A stretch of 64,000 nt of DNA. It comes from an uncultured Bacteroidia bacterium. Its GTDB lineage: Bacteria > Bacteroidota > Bacteroidia > Bacteroidales > F082. A program made the translations under genes and the position numbers. Where the stretch lies: NCBI GenBank assembly GCA_902801465.1, contig CADCIH010000015.1, positions 29,566 through 93,565 of the forward strand, given 5' to 3'. Of the stretch, positions 8,777 to 16,962 are shown in pieces. The notes beneath the pieces are model-generated. The model had not been told where the DNA came from. It saw nothing but the letters and a program-made list of their open reading frames with translations, and did no database searches. Each line of letters starts with the position of its first letter. The first letter of the stretch is position 1.

Positions 8777-10057
8777 ATGGGAACGTGGATTGTAGTGGTG
8801 ATCACACTGTTTTTCTCTGCCATGTTCTCGGGGCTGGAGATTGCCTTCAACAGCACCAATAGGCTGCAACTTGAAGTCGATCTGAAGAAAAACCGTTTCT
8901 CGGCTAAGATCATCAGACTGTTTTTTCAAAACCAGTCCCGCTTCATCACTTCCTTGTTGATAGGGAACAACATTGCCAATGTCATTTATGGCATCGCCAT
9001 CGCGATATTGTTGCGTCCTTTTGTGCTTTGGATGCTCCCTGCGGCACTCGAGGTGGAGTTCGTCATCCTGCTCCTCCAATCGGTCTTCTCCACGTTGATT
9101 GTATTGGTCCTGGCCGAGTTCCTTCCCAAAGTGCTCTTCCGCCTTAATCCCAATGGCATCCTTTCGTTTTTTGCCTTGCCAACCTTCGTGTTGTATTGCT
9201 TGCTGTATCCGCTCACGCTACTTTACTCGGGCATCGCCAACCTGATTATCCGCATTGTGTTCGGCATGAAGGTTGACCAACAACAATATCGCATCAGCAC
9301 GGTCGACTTCGATGATTACATAACGGAGTATGCAGACCCTGACGAGGCCGATGAGGATGTGCAGCAGGAGATTCAACTGTTCCAGAACGCCATGGAGTTC
9401 CGTTCGGTGAAGTTACGCGAGTGTATGGGTCCCCGCAATGAGATCGAATCAGTGAAACTGACCGACGACCTCTATTTTGTGAAGGACCGTTTTGAGGAGA
9501 CGAAGCATTCCAAGCTAATCGTCTATTCCGACAGTATCGACAATATCGTGGGTTACATCCATCTTAATGATGTGGTCAACGCCATCGCCCATCATCACGA
9601 CAACACTATTTCGGATCTGGTCAGGCCGATCGACTTTTTCCCTGAAACCTATACCGCCGACCGATTGTTGCGTCATTTCATCCAGAAACACCAAGGCGTG
9701 GCGGTGGTGGTGGATGAGTTTGGCGGCACCTCGGGCATTGTCACCATGGAGGATGTGATGGAAGAGATCTTCGGTGAGATTGAAGATGAGTACGACGAGG
9801 AGGAAGAGACCGAAAAAGTGGTCAAGGACGATACCTATGTGTTCTCGGCCCGACTAGAGATAGACTACCTCAACGAGACCTATAAACTCGATCTGCCTGT
9901 GTCGGACGACTACGAGACATTGGCGGGGATGGTGCTTCACTATTACGAGAATATCCCTGAGACTGGTGAGGAATTGACCATCGGACACTACAGAATCAAG
10001 GTATTGAAGGCCACCGATATGAAGCTGGAAGAGCTTGAATTAAAGCGTGTTGAGTGA
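8777..10057 (+). CDS. CNNM/CorC-HlyC family membrane protein (DUF21-CBS-CBS-CorC)
   Basis: A 426-residue inner-membrane protein. Residues 1-180 are the DUF21 domain with four hydrophobic segments (TWIVVVITLFFSAMFSGLEIAFNSTN..., ...FITSLLIGNNIANVIYG, VLAEFLPKVLFRLNP). Then come two CBS domains (EIESVKLTDDLYFVKDRF; IVGYIHLNDVVNAI; DFFPETYTADRLLRHFIQKHQGVAVVVDEFGGTSGIVTMEDVMEEIFGEIEDEYD) and a C-terminal CorC_HlyC domain (YVFSARLEIDYLNETYKLDLP...DYETLAGMVLHY). Family members are linked to Mg2+/Co2+ efflux or homeostasis and are often mis-annotated as hemolysins. The ATG is two bases after the lptC stop. The gene is followed by about 100 bases before the ppiD-like gene. Confidence 0.88.
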   Translation: MGTWIVVVITLFFSAMFSGLEIAFNSTNRLQLEVDLKKNRFSAKIIRLFFQNQSRFITSLLIGNNIANVIYGIAIAILLRPFVLWMLPAALEVEFVILLLQSVFSTLIVLVLAEFLPKVLFRLNPNGILSFFALPTFVLYCLLYPLTLLYSGIANLIIRIVFGMKVDQQQYRISTVDFDDYITEYADPDEADEDVQQEIQLFQNAMEFRSVKLRECMGPRNEIESVKLTDDLYFVKDRFEETKHSKLIVYSDSIDNIVGYIHLNDVVNAIAHHHDNTISDLVRPIDFFPETYTADRLLRHFIQKHQGVAVVVDEFGGTSGIVTMEDVMEEIFGEIEDEYDEEEETEKVVKDDTYVFSARLEIDYLNETYKLDLPVSDDYETLAGMVLHYYENIPETGEELTIGHYRIKVLKATDMKLEELELKRVE

Positions 10058-10160
10058 TTTGTTAAAATAAAGTTTTTCAATTCTTACGTAGATTGAAAAC
10101 CTTTTACTAAATTTGCAGGCTCAAATTTTGGATAAATATTTTTAATTATAGATAAGCATT

Positions 10161-11948
10161 ATGGCAGCAATTGAAAAAATTAGAAAGCGTTCAGGATTGT
10201 TGATCGCAATCATCGGTCTTGCACTGTTGGCATTTGTCCTGCAGGACCTTTTCCAGAGCACTGGCAGACACCGCGAGTACAACGTGGCCGTCGTTGATGG
10301 AGAGAAGATCCCGTACAAAGACTTTGAGGATTTGAAAAACAGGAATCTGGAAAACATGAAAAGGAGCTATGGCACCAACCTCACCTCGTCACAGACCTAC
10401 AGCATTTATAACAGCACGCTTGAGCAGATGATCAAGGATCACATCATGACCAAGGAGTTTGATGCCGTCGGTATGACTGTGACCCCTGATGAGCTTTACG
10501 ATCAGTTCGTCGGTGATGAACCGCACGAATGGGTGGCTCAGAACTTCTCAGATCCCAACGGCAACTTCGACCGCGAGTACCTCCAGAGCTATATGCAGAA
10601 CCTCGAGAGCGCCCCGATCGAATATCGTAGCCAATGGGTCGATTTCGAGAATGCCGTCAAGCAGAACCGTCTCGAGACCAAATTCGACAACCTGGTGAAG
10701 GCCTCTTTCTTCCTTCCCACCCGTTTGGCTCAGAAGTATTATGAGAGCAAGAACGACAGAGCCTCAGCCGAGGTCGTTGCCTTGCGCTATTCATCCATCC
10801 CCGATTCAACGGTGGTCGTCACTGATCAGGACAACAAGAAATACTACGAGGAAAACAAATACCGCTTCGAGACCGACGAGACCCGCGGCATCGAGTATGT
10901 GGTGTTCGAAATCAATCCTTCGGCTGCTGATGAGCAAGATGCCATTCAGTACGTTGAAAGCATGAAGGAAGATTTCACCAACACCGAGAACCCGATCAAC
11001 TATGTGAACGCCAACTCTGATTTGCGTTACGACAGCACTTGGCTCGGCCGTCCCGATGTTCCCGCTGTTGTCGAGGACATGCTCTTCGCTTCAGAGAACG
11101 AGCCTGGCTTTGTCTATGGTCCTTATTTCGATGAGAATTCCTACAACATCATTCGTTTGATTGACCGCCAGGTGATCGAGGATTCACTGATGGTTCGCGT
11201 GGCCATCCTGCGCCATGAGCTCTCAGCTAGCACCAAGACTTATCAGGATGTGTTTGCTCAGGCTAACAAATTCGTCACCGAGAACCGTACCTACGACCAA
11301 TTCAACGCCGCCATCGAGGAACAAGGCATGACCAAGCGTAGCCAGCCGAGACTGACCGCTTCCACCTATCAGATTGCCGGTATCGACAACCCGCGCCAGA
11401 TTGTGCGCTGGGCCTTCGAAGACAAGACCAAGGTTGGTGATGTGTCATCGATCTTCGAGCTCGACAACATGTTTGTCGTGGCTGCTTTGACCGAGATCGT
11501 TCCTGAAGGATATGCTCCTATCGAGAAGATTGCTGAGCAGAGCAAGTATGCCATCATGAACATGAAGAAGGGTGAGGTTGCCGTTGACCGCATGAAGGCC
11601 TGTGGCACCGATTACGATCGCATGGTGAACGAGTTGGGTGCCGAGAGCACCATCGTGAGCGACATCACCATGGAAAGCCGTTCCGTTGGCAACTTCGGCA
11701 TTGAGTCGGATGTGATTGGTATCATCCTTGGCATGAAGGAAGGCCAGGTCGTCGGTCCCATCGCTGGCAACAGCAGCGCTTTCGTGATTAAGAACGTCAT
11801 GCACGAGGCTCCCGCCACTACCACCGATTTCAGCAACATTGTCAGGGAGAAGAAAGCCCAGTTCGACAATAAGGTGTTTGGCGGCGGCATCTACAATGCC
11901 CTCCGCAACAAAGCCGATATCGAGGACAACAGAGTGCTGTTCTATTAA
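10161..11948 (+). CDS. PpiD/SurA_N-type periplasmic chaperone lacking the parvulin domain
   Basis: A 595-residue protein with one N-terminal membrane anchor (RSGLLIAIIGLALLAFVLQDLF) and a SurA_N-like chaperone region (NVAVVDGEKIPYKDFEDL...YNSTLEQMIKDHIMTKEFDAVGMTVTPDELYDQFVG). In Bacteroides relatives as I remember them (about 710 residues), a rotamase-like segment sits between a GPY...LL element and a VAVVKR...KETY element. Here GPYFDENSYNIIRLIDRQVIEDSL runs straight into MVRVAILRHELSASTKTYQDVF, so roughly 100 residues are missing at a clean domain boundary. The downstream region (WAFEDKTKVGDVSSIFELDN, EIVPEGYAPIEKI) is intact. It is probably a holdase-type chaperone without prolyl isomerase activity. 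A plausible -7 box (TAAATTTG) lies near 10,111. Confidence 0.8.
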   Translation: MAAIEKIRKRSGLLIAIIGLALLAFVLQDLFQSTGRHREYNVAVVDGEKIPYKDFEDLKNRNLENMKRSYGTNLTSSQTYSIYNSTLEQMIKDHIMTKEFDAVGMTVTPDELYDQFVGDEPHEWVAQNFSDPNGNFDREYLQSYMQNLESAPIEYRSQWVDFENAVKQNRLETKFDNLVKASFFLPTRLAQKYYESKNDRASAEVVALRYSSIPDSTVVVTDQDNKKYYEENKYRFETDETRGIEYVVFEINPSAADEQDAIQYVESMKEDFTNTENPINYVNANSDLRYDSTWLGRPDVPAVVEDMLFASENEPGFVYGPYFDENSYNIIRLIDRQVIEDSLMVRVAILRHELSASTKTYQDVFAQANKFVTENRTYDQFNAAIEEQGMTKRSQPRLTASTYQIAGIDNPRQIVRWAFEDKTKVGDVSSIFELDNMFVVAALTEIVPEGYAPIEKIAEQSKYAIMNMKKGEVAVDRMKACGTDYDRMVNELGAESTIVSDITMESRSVGNFGIESDVIGIILGMKEGQVVGPIAGNSSAFVIKNVMHEAPATTTDFSNIVREKKAQFDNKVFGGGIYNALRNKADIEDNRVLFY

Positions 11949-12069
11949 ACGGAGAACGGAAAACGGAAAACGGAAAGTTTCCATTAATGCGAAAGGGCGC
12001 AGCTGGTTTTCAGTCGCGCCCTTTCGTTTAAAATGCAGTTTTCCGTTTTCCGTTCTCCGTTTTCCGTTC
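11949..12069. repeat. Heptamer-repeat inverted arms around a convergent terminator
   Basis: Left arm 11949-11980 is ACGGAGA plus three ACGGAAA units. Right arm 12036-12069 is the same heptamers on the other strand. Between them, GAAAGGGCGC (11991-12000) pairs with GCGCCCTTTC (12016-12025), a strong bidirectional terminator between the convergent ppiD-like and C69 peptidase genes. The same heptamers recur at 57,578 and 61,974. Confidence 0.8.
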
Positions 12070-12070
12070 C

Positions 12071-13675
12071 TCAGAATCCCATCCCGAACCAGTACCAGAA
12101 CTGGGTTTCCATCTCTTTCCAAGTCTGTCGGGCGGCTGCGGCGAAGTCCTTGGTGTATTGGTTGAGCACTTTAGTGGCTTCGTCTTTTTTGCCGTCGTTG
12201 AGCAAGGCTTGGGCTTTTTGTTCCACAGCGGGAATCTCTTCAAAGGCTTTGTCTTCGAGGCGCTTGGCGTTGCCCATCAAGACAGGTTTGGTGCGTCCCC
12301 ATTGGACCGTGGCGAGTTTGTTGGCTCTACGGTAATCCCAGAGCCATGACTCTTCGCGATAGCGGAGCTGGCCGCATTTGTCGAATCCTTCGGGCAGGGT
12401 GGTCGAGCCAGAGAAGATGGGGATGCGGGGGCTTTGTCCCGGGTTGTCGCAGGCCATCCAGCAGATGGCACCGATCTCGTCGGGCACCCAGCTACGGCAT
12501 TGGATGATGTGATGATAGCTGCTCCACGCCACGGCCACGGTACGTTGGAACTTCACGGTCTCAGGAGCGAGGAAGTTCAAGGTGTTTTGCATGGTGCCGT
12601 TCATCCAGGGGTTGGCGATGGGGCTGATGATGGTGTCGTTGACCACGGTGCCGTCGTCCTGGCGTTTGCGGGTCACCATCTTGATGTTGCGGGTCATGTC
12701 CATGTCGGTGCCTTCGTAGGTGCTGCGGAAGAGTTCCATCACCTTGCGGACGTCCACATTCTCATCGGGTTTCACTGAGAAAGGCAGTTCGGGCATGTCT
12801 TGGTTGAGGTTCAGAGAGGGAGCCAGTTGGCTGAGGATGAAGAATTCGCGGTCGCTGTAGTTCTTCCCGCCTCCGTAGTCGGAGCGGAAGGCTTTCCAGA
12901 AGACGAAATCGCCTTCGCCGTCCCAGAGGCCGTATTTCTTGGCCACCTGTTCGCAGTTGTCGGAGCAGTAGAAGTCCTTGCTCTTGCGTTCCAGCTTGCC
13001 GATGCGGGCGATGTTGGCGCTGACGCCCACCTCGTCGTCGGGGATGCGTTTGGCAGCCCACACGCCGCCGATCTTGTCGGGACCTTCGCCGAGGATCTCC
13101 ATCTGCCAGACCTCGTTCTTGTCAGCGATGGTGATGCACTCTCCACCGTCGCCGTAGCCGTATTCCTTCACGAGCTTGCCGATGAGCTGGATGGCGTCGC
13201 GGGCGTTGTCGCAGCGCATCAAGGCCACACGTTCCAGTTCCTCGATCAAGAACATTCCGTCTTCATTAACTAAGGTGTCTGGGCCTGAGAAGGTTGTCTC
13301 ACCAATGGCTAACTGTTTCTCGTTGAGGCAGGGATAGGCCGTGTTGAGGTAGGCGTAGGTGTGTTCCACTTGTGGAATCTCACCGGCGAGTTTCACCTTG
13401 CGGTTGTCGAAGGGGTCTTCGGTGTGCATGGTGCCTTTATACACCTTGTGCATCTCACCTTTCTCATGGTCGGCGGAGGCTTCCCAGCGCATCCAGGTGC
13501 GGTAGCGGCCGTCGCAGGTGTGTGAGGTGATGACGGAGCCGTCGGTGGAGGCTTTTTTGCCCACCATGATGCTGGTGCAGTTGGCTCCAACCAGTTGTTC
13601 TTGGTCTTCCTGGGCTTTTACATTGAAGCCTATCAACAGAAGACCTGCTAAGAGTAGTGATTTGAGTTTGAACAT
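12071..13675 (-). CDS. C69-family dipeptidase (PepD-like Ntn-hydrolase), secreted
   Basis: A 534-residue protein with a signal peptide (MFKLKSLLLAGLLLIGFNVKAQ). The peptidase C69 signature follows at once: GANCTSIMVGKKASTDGSVITSHTCD, with Cys33 as the likely N-terminal-nucleophile Cys after propeptide removal. Further family motifs are IGETTFSGP, EELERVALMRCDNARDAIQLIGKLVKEYGYGDGGECITIADKNEVWQMEI and the later RTVAVAWSSYHHIIQCRSWVPDEIGAICWMACDNP. C69 enzymes are dipeptidases of broad specificity; the signal peptide places this one outside the cytoplasm. It is monocistronic and convergent with the ppiD-like gene. A TATCTTTG box lies upstream at 13719-13726 (minus strand). Confidence 0.9.
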   Translation of the reverse strand: MFKLKSLLLAGLLLIGFNVKAQEDQEQLVGANCTSIMVGKKASTDGSVITSHTCDGRYRTWMRWEASADHEKGEMHKVYKGTMHTEDPFDNRKVKLAGEIPQVEHTYAYLNTAYPCLNEKQLAIGETTFSGPDTLVNEDGMFLIEELERVALMRCDNARDAIQLIGKLVKEYGYGDGGECITIADKNEVWQMEILGEGPDKIGGVWAAKRIPDDEVGVSANIARIGKLERKSKDFYCSDNCEQVAKKYGLWDGEGDFVFWKAFRSDYGGGKNYSDREFFILSQLAPSLNLNQDMPELPFSVKPDENVDVRKVMELFRSTYEGTDMDMTRNIKMVTRKRQDDGTVVNDTIISPIANPWMNGTMQNTLNFLAPETVKFQRTVAVAWSSYHHIIQCRSWVPDEIGAICWMACDNPGQSPRIPIFSGSTTLPEGFDKCGQLRYREESWLWDYRRANKLATVQWGRTKPVLMGNAKRLEDKAFEEIPAVEQKAQALLNDGKKDEATKVLNQYTKDFAAAARQTWKEMETQFWYWFGMGF

Positions 13676-13718
13676 TGTGATTTAATTAATGATATTTCAT
13701 ATTTTGGAATTGAGGTTT

Positions 13719-13767
13719 CAAAGATAAAAAGAAAATGCTTGTAGCATGATAAAATTTTGTATCTTTG
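13719..13767. promoter_or_regulatory. Divergent promoters between the C69 peptidase and tryptophanase genes
   Basis: Plus strand: CTTG ending at 13741, 18-base spacer, TATCTTTG at 13760-13767, for tnaA (start 13806). Minus strand: TATCTTTG at 13726-13719 for the peptidase; its -33 box is weak. I see no tnaC-like leader peptide with a Trp codon in the short tnaA leader. Confidence 0.55.
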
Positions 13768-13805
13768 TGAAAAATCTAACAAATAATTATTAATACAATA
13801 ATAAT

Positions 13806-15182
13806 ATGGAATTACCATTTGCAGAAGCGTGGAAAATCAAGATGGTTGAACCCATTAAGAAATCCACCCGCGAACAACGCGAAAAGTGGCTCAACGAAGC
13901 CCACCAAAATGTTTTCATGCTGAAGAGCGACTATGTTTACATCGACTTGCTGACCGACTCTGGCACCGGTGCCATGAGCGACCGTCAGTGGGCTGCCATG
14001 ATGCAGGGCGACGAGAGTTACGGTGGCGCCCGTTCTTTCTATCACATGAAGGACACCATCACTGAGATCACCGGTTTTGAATACGTCATCCCCACCCACC
14101 AAGGCCGTGCAGCCGAGAATGTGCTGTTCAGCTATCTCGTGAAACCTGGTATGGTTGTCCCGGGCAACGCCCATTTCGATACCACCAAGGGCCACATCGA
14201 GAGCCGTAAGGCCTTTGCCATCGACGTCACTGTGCCTGAGGCATACGACACCCAGCTGGAAGTGCCTTTCAAAGGCAATGTCAGCCTCGAGAAACTCGAA
14301 AAGGTGCTGCAAGAAAACAAGGGCAATGTGCCTTTCATGGTTCTTACCGTGACCAACAACACCGTCGGCGGTCAGCCCGTAAGCATGCAGAACATCCGCG
14401 AGACCTGCGAGCTTTGCCATAAATACGGTGTGCCGGTCAACATCGACAGCGCACGTTTCATTGAGAACGCCTACTTCATCAAGACCCGTGAGAAGGGCTA
14501 TGAGGACAAGACCCTCCGTGAGATCTGCAAGGAGATGTTCAGCTATGCCGATAGCATGACCATGAGCGCCAAGAAGGACGGTCTCGTCAACATGGGCGGC
14601 TTCATCGCCACCAACAAGAAGGACTGGTACGAAGGTGCCAAGCTGTTCTGCATCCCCTTCGAGGGCTTCCTCACCTACGGCGGCATGAACGGCCGTGACA
14701 TGGATGCTTTGGCTGTCGGTCTGCAGGAAAACATCGAGTTCGACATGGTCGAGACCCGTATCAAGCAGGTGCATTACCTTGCCAAGAAACTTGACGAGTA
14801 CGGCATTCCTTACCAACGTCCCGCTGGTGGACACGCCATCTTCGTCGATGCCGACAAGGTGTTGACCCAGATTCCCAAGGAAGAGTTCCCAGCCCAGACT
14901 CTGACATGCGAGCTTTATCTTGAAGCTGGCATCCGCGCTTGCGAAATCGGTTATGTGTTGGCCGACCGTGACCCGGTCACCCGTCAGAACCGTTTCGGTG
15001 GCAACGACTTCGTGCGTCTCTGCATCCCGCGCCGTGTGTATACCAACAACCACATGGATGTGATTGCCGCTGCCCTGAAGAACGTCTACGACCGTCGCAA
15101 CGAGATCAAGCGTGGTCTGGAGATCACTTGGGAAGCTGAATTGATGCGTCACTTCACTTGCCAGTTCAAGAGATTGGGCTAA
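13806..15182 (+). CDS. tnaA: Tryptophanase
   Basis: A 458-residue PLP-dependent beta-eliminating lyase that converts tryptophan to indole, pyruvate and ammonia. It belongs to the tryptophanase/tyrosine phenol-lyase family: IDLLTDSGTGAMSDRQWAAMM, IPTHQGRAAENV, NTVGGQPVSMQNI, SARFIENAYFIK and the PLP lysine in MSAKKDGLVNMGGF. Some stretches resemble tyrosine phenol-lyase (MFSYADSMTMS, RRVYTNNHMDV). The specificity positions point to tryptophanase: Asp in HFDTTKGH where TPL has Thr, Ile in RACEIG where TPL has the phenol-binding Arg, and His in MRHFTCQF where TPL has Phe. The MntP-like gene starts 3 bases later, so the two are co-transcribed. Confidence 0.88.
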   Translation: MELPFAEAWKIKMVEPIKKSTREQREKWLNEAHQNVFMLKSDYVYIDLLTDSGTGAMSDRQWAAMMQGDESYGGARSFYHMKDTITEITGFEYVIPTHQGRAAENVLFSYLVKPGMVVPGNAHFDTTKGHIESRKAFAIDVTVPEAYDTQLEVPFKGNVSLEKLEKVLQENKGNVPFMVLTVTNNTVGGQPVSMQNIRETCELCHKYGVPVNIDSARFIENAYFIKTREKGYEDKTLREICKEMFSYADSMTMSAKKDGLVNMGGFIATNKKDWYEGAKLFCIPFEGFLTYGGMNGRDMDALAVGLQENIEFDMVETRIKQVHYLAKKLDEYGIPYQRPAGGHAIFVDADKVLTQIPKEEFPAQTLTCELYLEAGIRACEIGYVLADRDPVTRQNRFGGNDFVRLCIPRRVYTNNHMDVIAAALKNVYDRRNEIKRGLEITWEAELMRHFTCQFKRLG

Positions 15183-15185
15183 TCT

Positions 15186-15764
15186 ATGACAACACCCGCC
15201 ATCATTATCGGAGTCATCTATATGTTGGCGCTGACCACCAGCATCGTGCCATGGGCTGTGGGGCTTGAGCCGAAAGGGGAGAGCACGGCCTCGAGGCAGG
15301 TGCTGGTGGCCTTGGTGTTTGCCGCCACACAGGCGCTGATGGCGTTCATCGGCTACCTGTTGGGCAAGATGGTCGGCTATCTTTTTGGCGACCTTTTAAG
15401 ATACTTGACCTTTGGGATGATGCTTATCGTGGCGGTGAAGATGATCATCGACTCGATGAAGGTGCTCAAGGGCAAGCGTCTCTACTCCTTTACCTCCAAC
15501 TGGGGATTCCTGTTGCTGGGGATACTGGGCGCAATGAATACCCTTCTGATGAGCATCTGCTGTGAAGGCTACATGCCCTTCGGCAACTGGTACTTTCTCG
15601 CCATCGCCGCAGCAGCCTTCCTCTGGGCTTGGCCCTCGGTGAGGAAACTCTATGGTCCGAAGATGCTCCGCAATACTAGCTTCATCGAGTTTTCGGGTGC
15701 GGTGTTCCTTGCTGTTGTTGCTGTTCTTTATTTGTTCACGGAGTTACCGATAGAGCACCCCTAG
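15186..15764 (+). CDS. Six-helix membrane protein, MntP/DUF204-like
   Basis: A 192-residue integral membrane protein with about six hydrophobic segments and few charged residues: TTPAIIIGVIYMLALTTSIVPWAVG, VLVALVFAATQALMAFIGYLLGKMVGYLFG, YLTFGMMLIVAVKMIIDSMKVL, WGFLLLGILGAMNTLLMSICCEG, WYFLAIAAAAFLWAWPSVRKL and EFSGAVFLAVVAVLYLFTE. The helix pattern and the TQALMAFIGYLLGK segment recall the MntP manganese-efflux family. The first-helix and fourth-helix Asp residues usual in that family are not obvious, so transport of Mn2+ is doubtful. It starts three bases after the tnaA stop, hence is probably made together with tryptophanase; a role in handling tryptophan or indole is conceivable but unproven. 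Its stop lies in the first copy of a 54-bp repeat. Confidence 0.5.
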   Translation: MTTPAIIIGVIYMLALTTSIVPWAVGLEPKGESTASRQVLVALVFAATQALMAFIGYLLGKMVGYLFGDLLRYLTFGMMLIVAVKMIIDSMKVLKGKRLYSFTSNWGFLLLGILGAMNTLLMSICCEGYMPFGNWYFLAIAAAAFLWAWPSVRKLYGPKMLRNTSFIEFSGAVFLAVVAVLYLFTELPIEHP

Positions 15765-15885
15765 CGGGGTGCGGAGGATAATGGGGATGAACTGTTCCTA
15801 CCGATAGAGCACCCCTAGCGGGGTGCGGAGGATAATGGGGATGAACTGTTCCTACCGATAGAGCACCCCTGGCGGGGTGCGGAGA
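15746..15885. repeat. 54-bp tandem repeat, about 2.6 copies, each with a hairpin
   Basis: Copies start at 15746, 15800 and 15854 (ACCGATAGAGCACCCC...). Each contains GCACCCC-TAGC-GGGGTGC, a perfect 7-bp stem; the third has TGGC in the loop. The first copy includes the stop codon of the MntP-like gene. The array sits between that gene and the endonuclease I gene and likely grew by slippage from one terminator. Confidence 0.95.
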
Positions 15886-15902
15886 GAGAAAAAATATAAA
15901 AT

Positions 15903-16913
15903 ATGAAAAGACTATTTCTGACATTAGTAACCGTATTTTTGATGGCCTTGGGCGCCGTGGCCCAGGCACCGGCCAATTATTATAACTCCGCCAACGGACT
16001 GACGGGTAACCAACTGAAAATAGCGCTGCATAACATCATCAAGGGGCATACCTCCATTACCTATGCCCAGATTTGGGATGCGTTCTGGAGCACCGACAAC
16101 AAAGGCAACGGCGTGGTGTGGGACATGTATTCCGACCGGCCCAACGGCAACCCGCCTTACGTCTATCATCTTGGCCAGGATCAGTGCGGCAGCTATAACA
16201 GTGAAGGCGACTGCTACAACCGTGAGCACTCATGGCCATCAAGTTGGTTCAACGACCAGAGTACGCCGCGCACCGACCTGCATCACATCTTCGCCACCGA
16301 CGGCTATGTCAACAACCGCCGTGGCAACTTGCCTTTCGGTGAGGTGAGAAATGCTACTTGGACCTCACAAAACGGATCCAAGTTGGGCAAATGCAAGACA
16401 CAAGGCTATTCGGAAACGGTGTTCGAGCCCATCGACGAATACAAAGGCGATTTTGCCCGTGCCATCATGTATATGAGCGTCCGCTATTATAGCGAGGATA
16501 GTGGCTGGGGTAGCAGCGGCATGACCAACAAGTCGGTCATCCAGTCCTGGGCCATCCCCATGTTGCTCCGTTGGAACGAACTCGATCCTGTGAGCCAGAA
16601 GGAGATCGACAGGAACAACGCCATCTATGAAGATTACCAGCATAACCGCAATCCCTTCGTGGATCATCCCGAATACGCCAACATGATTTGGGATCCCACA
16701 TGGAGTATCGCCGACCATCAAGAGCAAAACGAATTGTCGGTGACTCAGGTGGTGGTTTACGATTTAACAGGACGAAAAGTGTTGGAAATGAATGTCGATA
16801 ATGAAGATGATAATAATATTGTTTTAAATAATAAGTTAAAACAAGGTTGTTATCTTCTTCAATATACCGATGGAACCAGAGTGATTAAAAACAAGAAATT
16901 GTTGATTAATTAA
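15903..16913 (+). CDS. Secreted endonuclease I family nuclease with T9SS sorting domain
   Basis: A 336-residue protein with a signal peptide (MKRLFLTLVTVFLMALGAVAQ). The body is an EndA/NucM-type DNase with the His-Me finger motif CYNREHSWPSSWF (catalytic His109), preceded by NYYNSANGLTGNQLKIALHNII and followed by TDLHHIFATDGYVNNRRGNLPFGEV and NRNPFVDHPEYANMIW. The last 60 or so residues (VTQVVVYDLTGRKVLEMNV...LKQGCYLLQYTDGTRVIKNKKLLIN) form a type A T9SS C-terminal domain. The enzyme is therefore exported across the outer membrane and probably degrades extracellular nucleic acid for nutrition. The 3' end, from about 16,790, is AT-rich compared with the rest. Confidence 0.92.
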   Translation: MKRLFLTLVTVFLMALGAVAQAPANYYNSANGLTGNQLKIALHNIIKGHTSITYAQIWDAFWSTDNKGNGVVWDMYSDRPNGNPPYVYHLGQDQCGSYNSEGDCYNREHSWPSSWFNDQSTPRTDLHHIFATDGYVNNRRGNLPFGEVRNATWTSQNGSKLGKCKTQGYSETVFEPIDEYKGDFARAIMYMSVRYYSEDSGWGSSGMTNKSVIQSWAIPMLLRWNELDPVSQKEIDRNNAIYEDYQHNRNPFVDHPEYANMIWDPTWSIADHQEQNELSVTQVVVYDLTGRKVLEMNVDNEDDNNIVLNNKLKQGCYLLQYTDGTRVIKNKKLLIN

Positions 16914-16931
16914 AAATAATAATTAACTTTG
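16901..16931 (+). promoter_or_regulatory. purL promoter
   Basis: GTTG at 16901-16904, 19-base spacer, TAACTTTG at 16924-16931; the purL ATG follows at 16963. The -33 box overlaps the 3' end of the endonuclease gene. I see no PurR-like or riboswitch structure in the 31-base leader. Confidence 0.55.
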
Positions 16932-16962
16932 CGAGCATATTTAATTGCAAAATTCTGCTATT

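Noticed and set aside
13768-13805. tnaC-like attenuator leader peptide
   Set aside because: The tnaA leader is too short and has no Trp-containing ORF.
13812-15152. Long open frame (446 codons) antisense to tnaA
   Set aside because: It mirrors the codon bias of tryptophanase, has no family motif and is fully covered by a clear enzyme gene.
13806-15182. Tyrosine phenol-lyase
   Set aside because: The Thr, Arg and Phe positions that define TPL are Asp, Ile and His here, as in tryptophanase.
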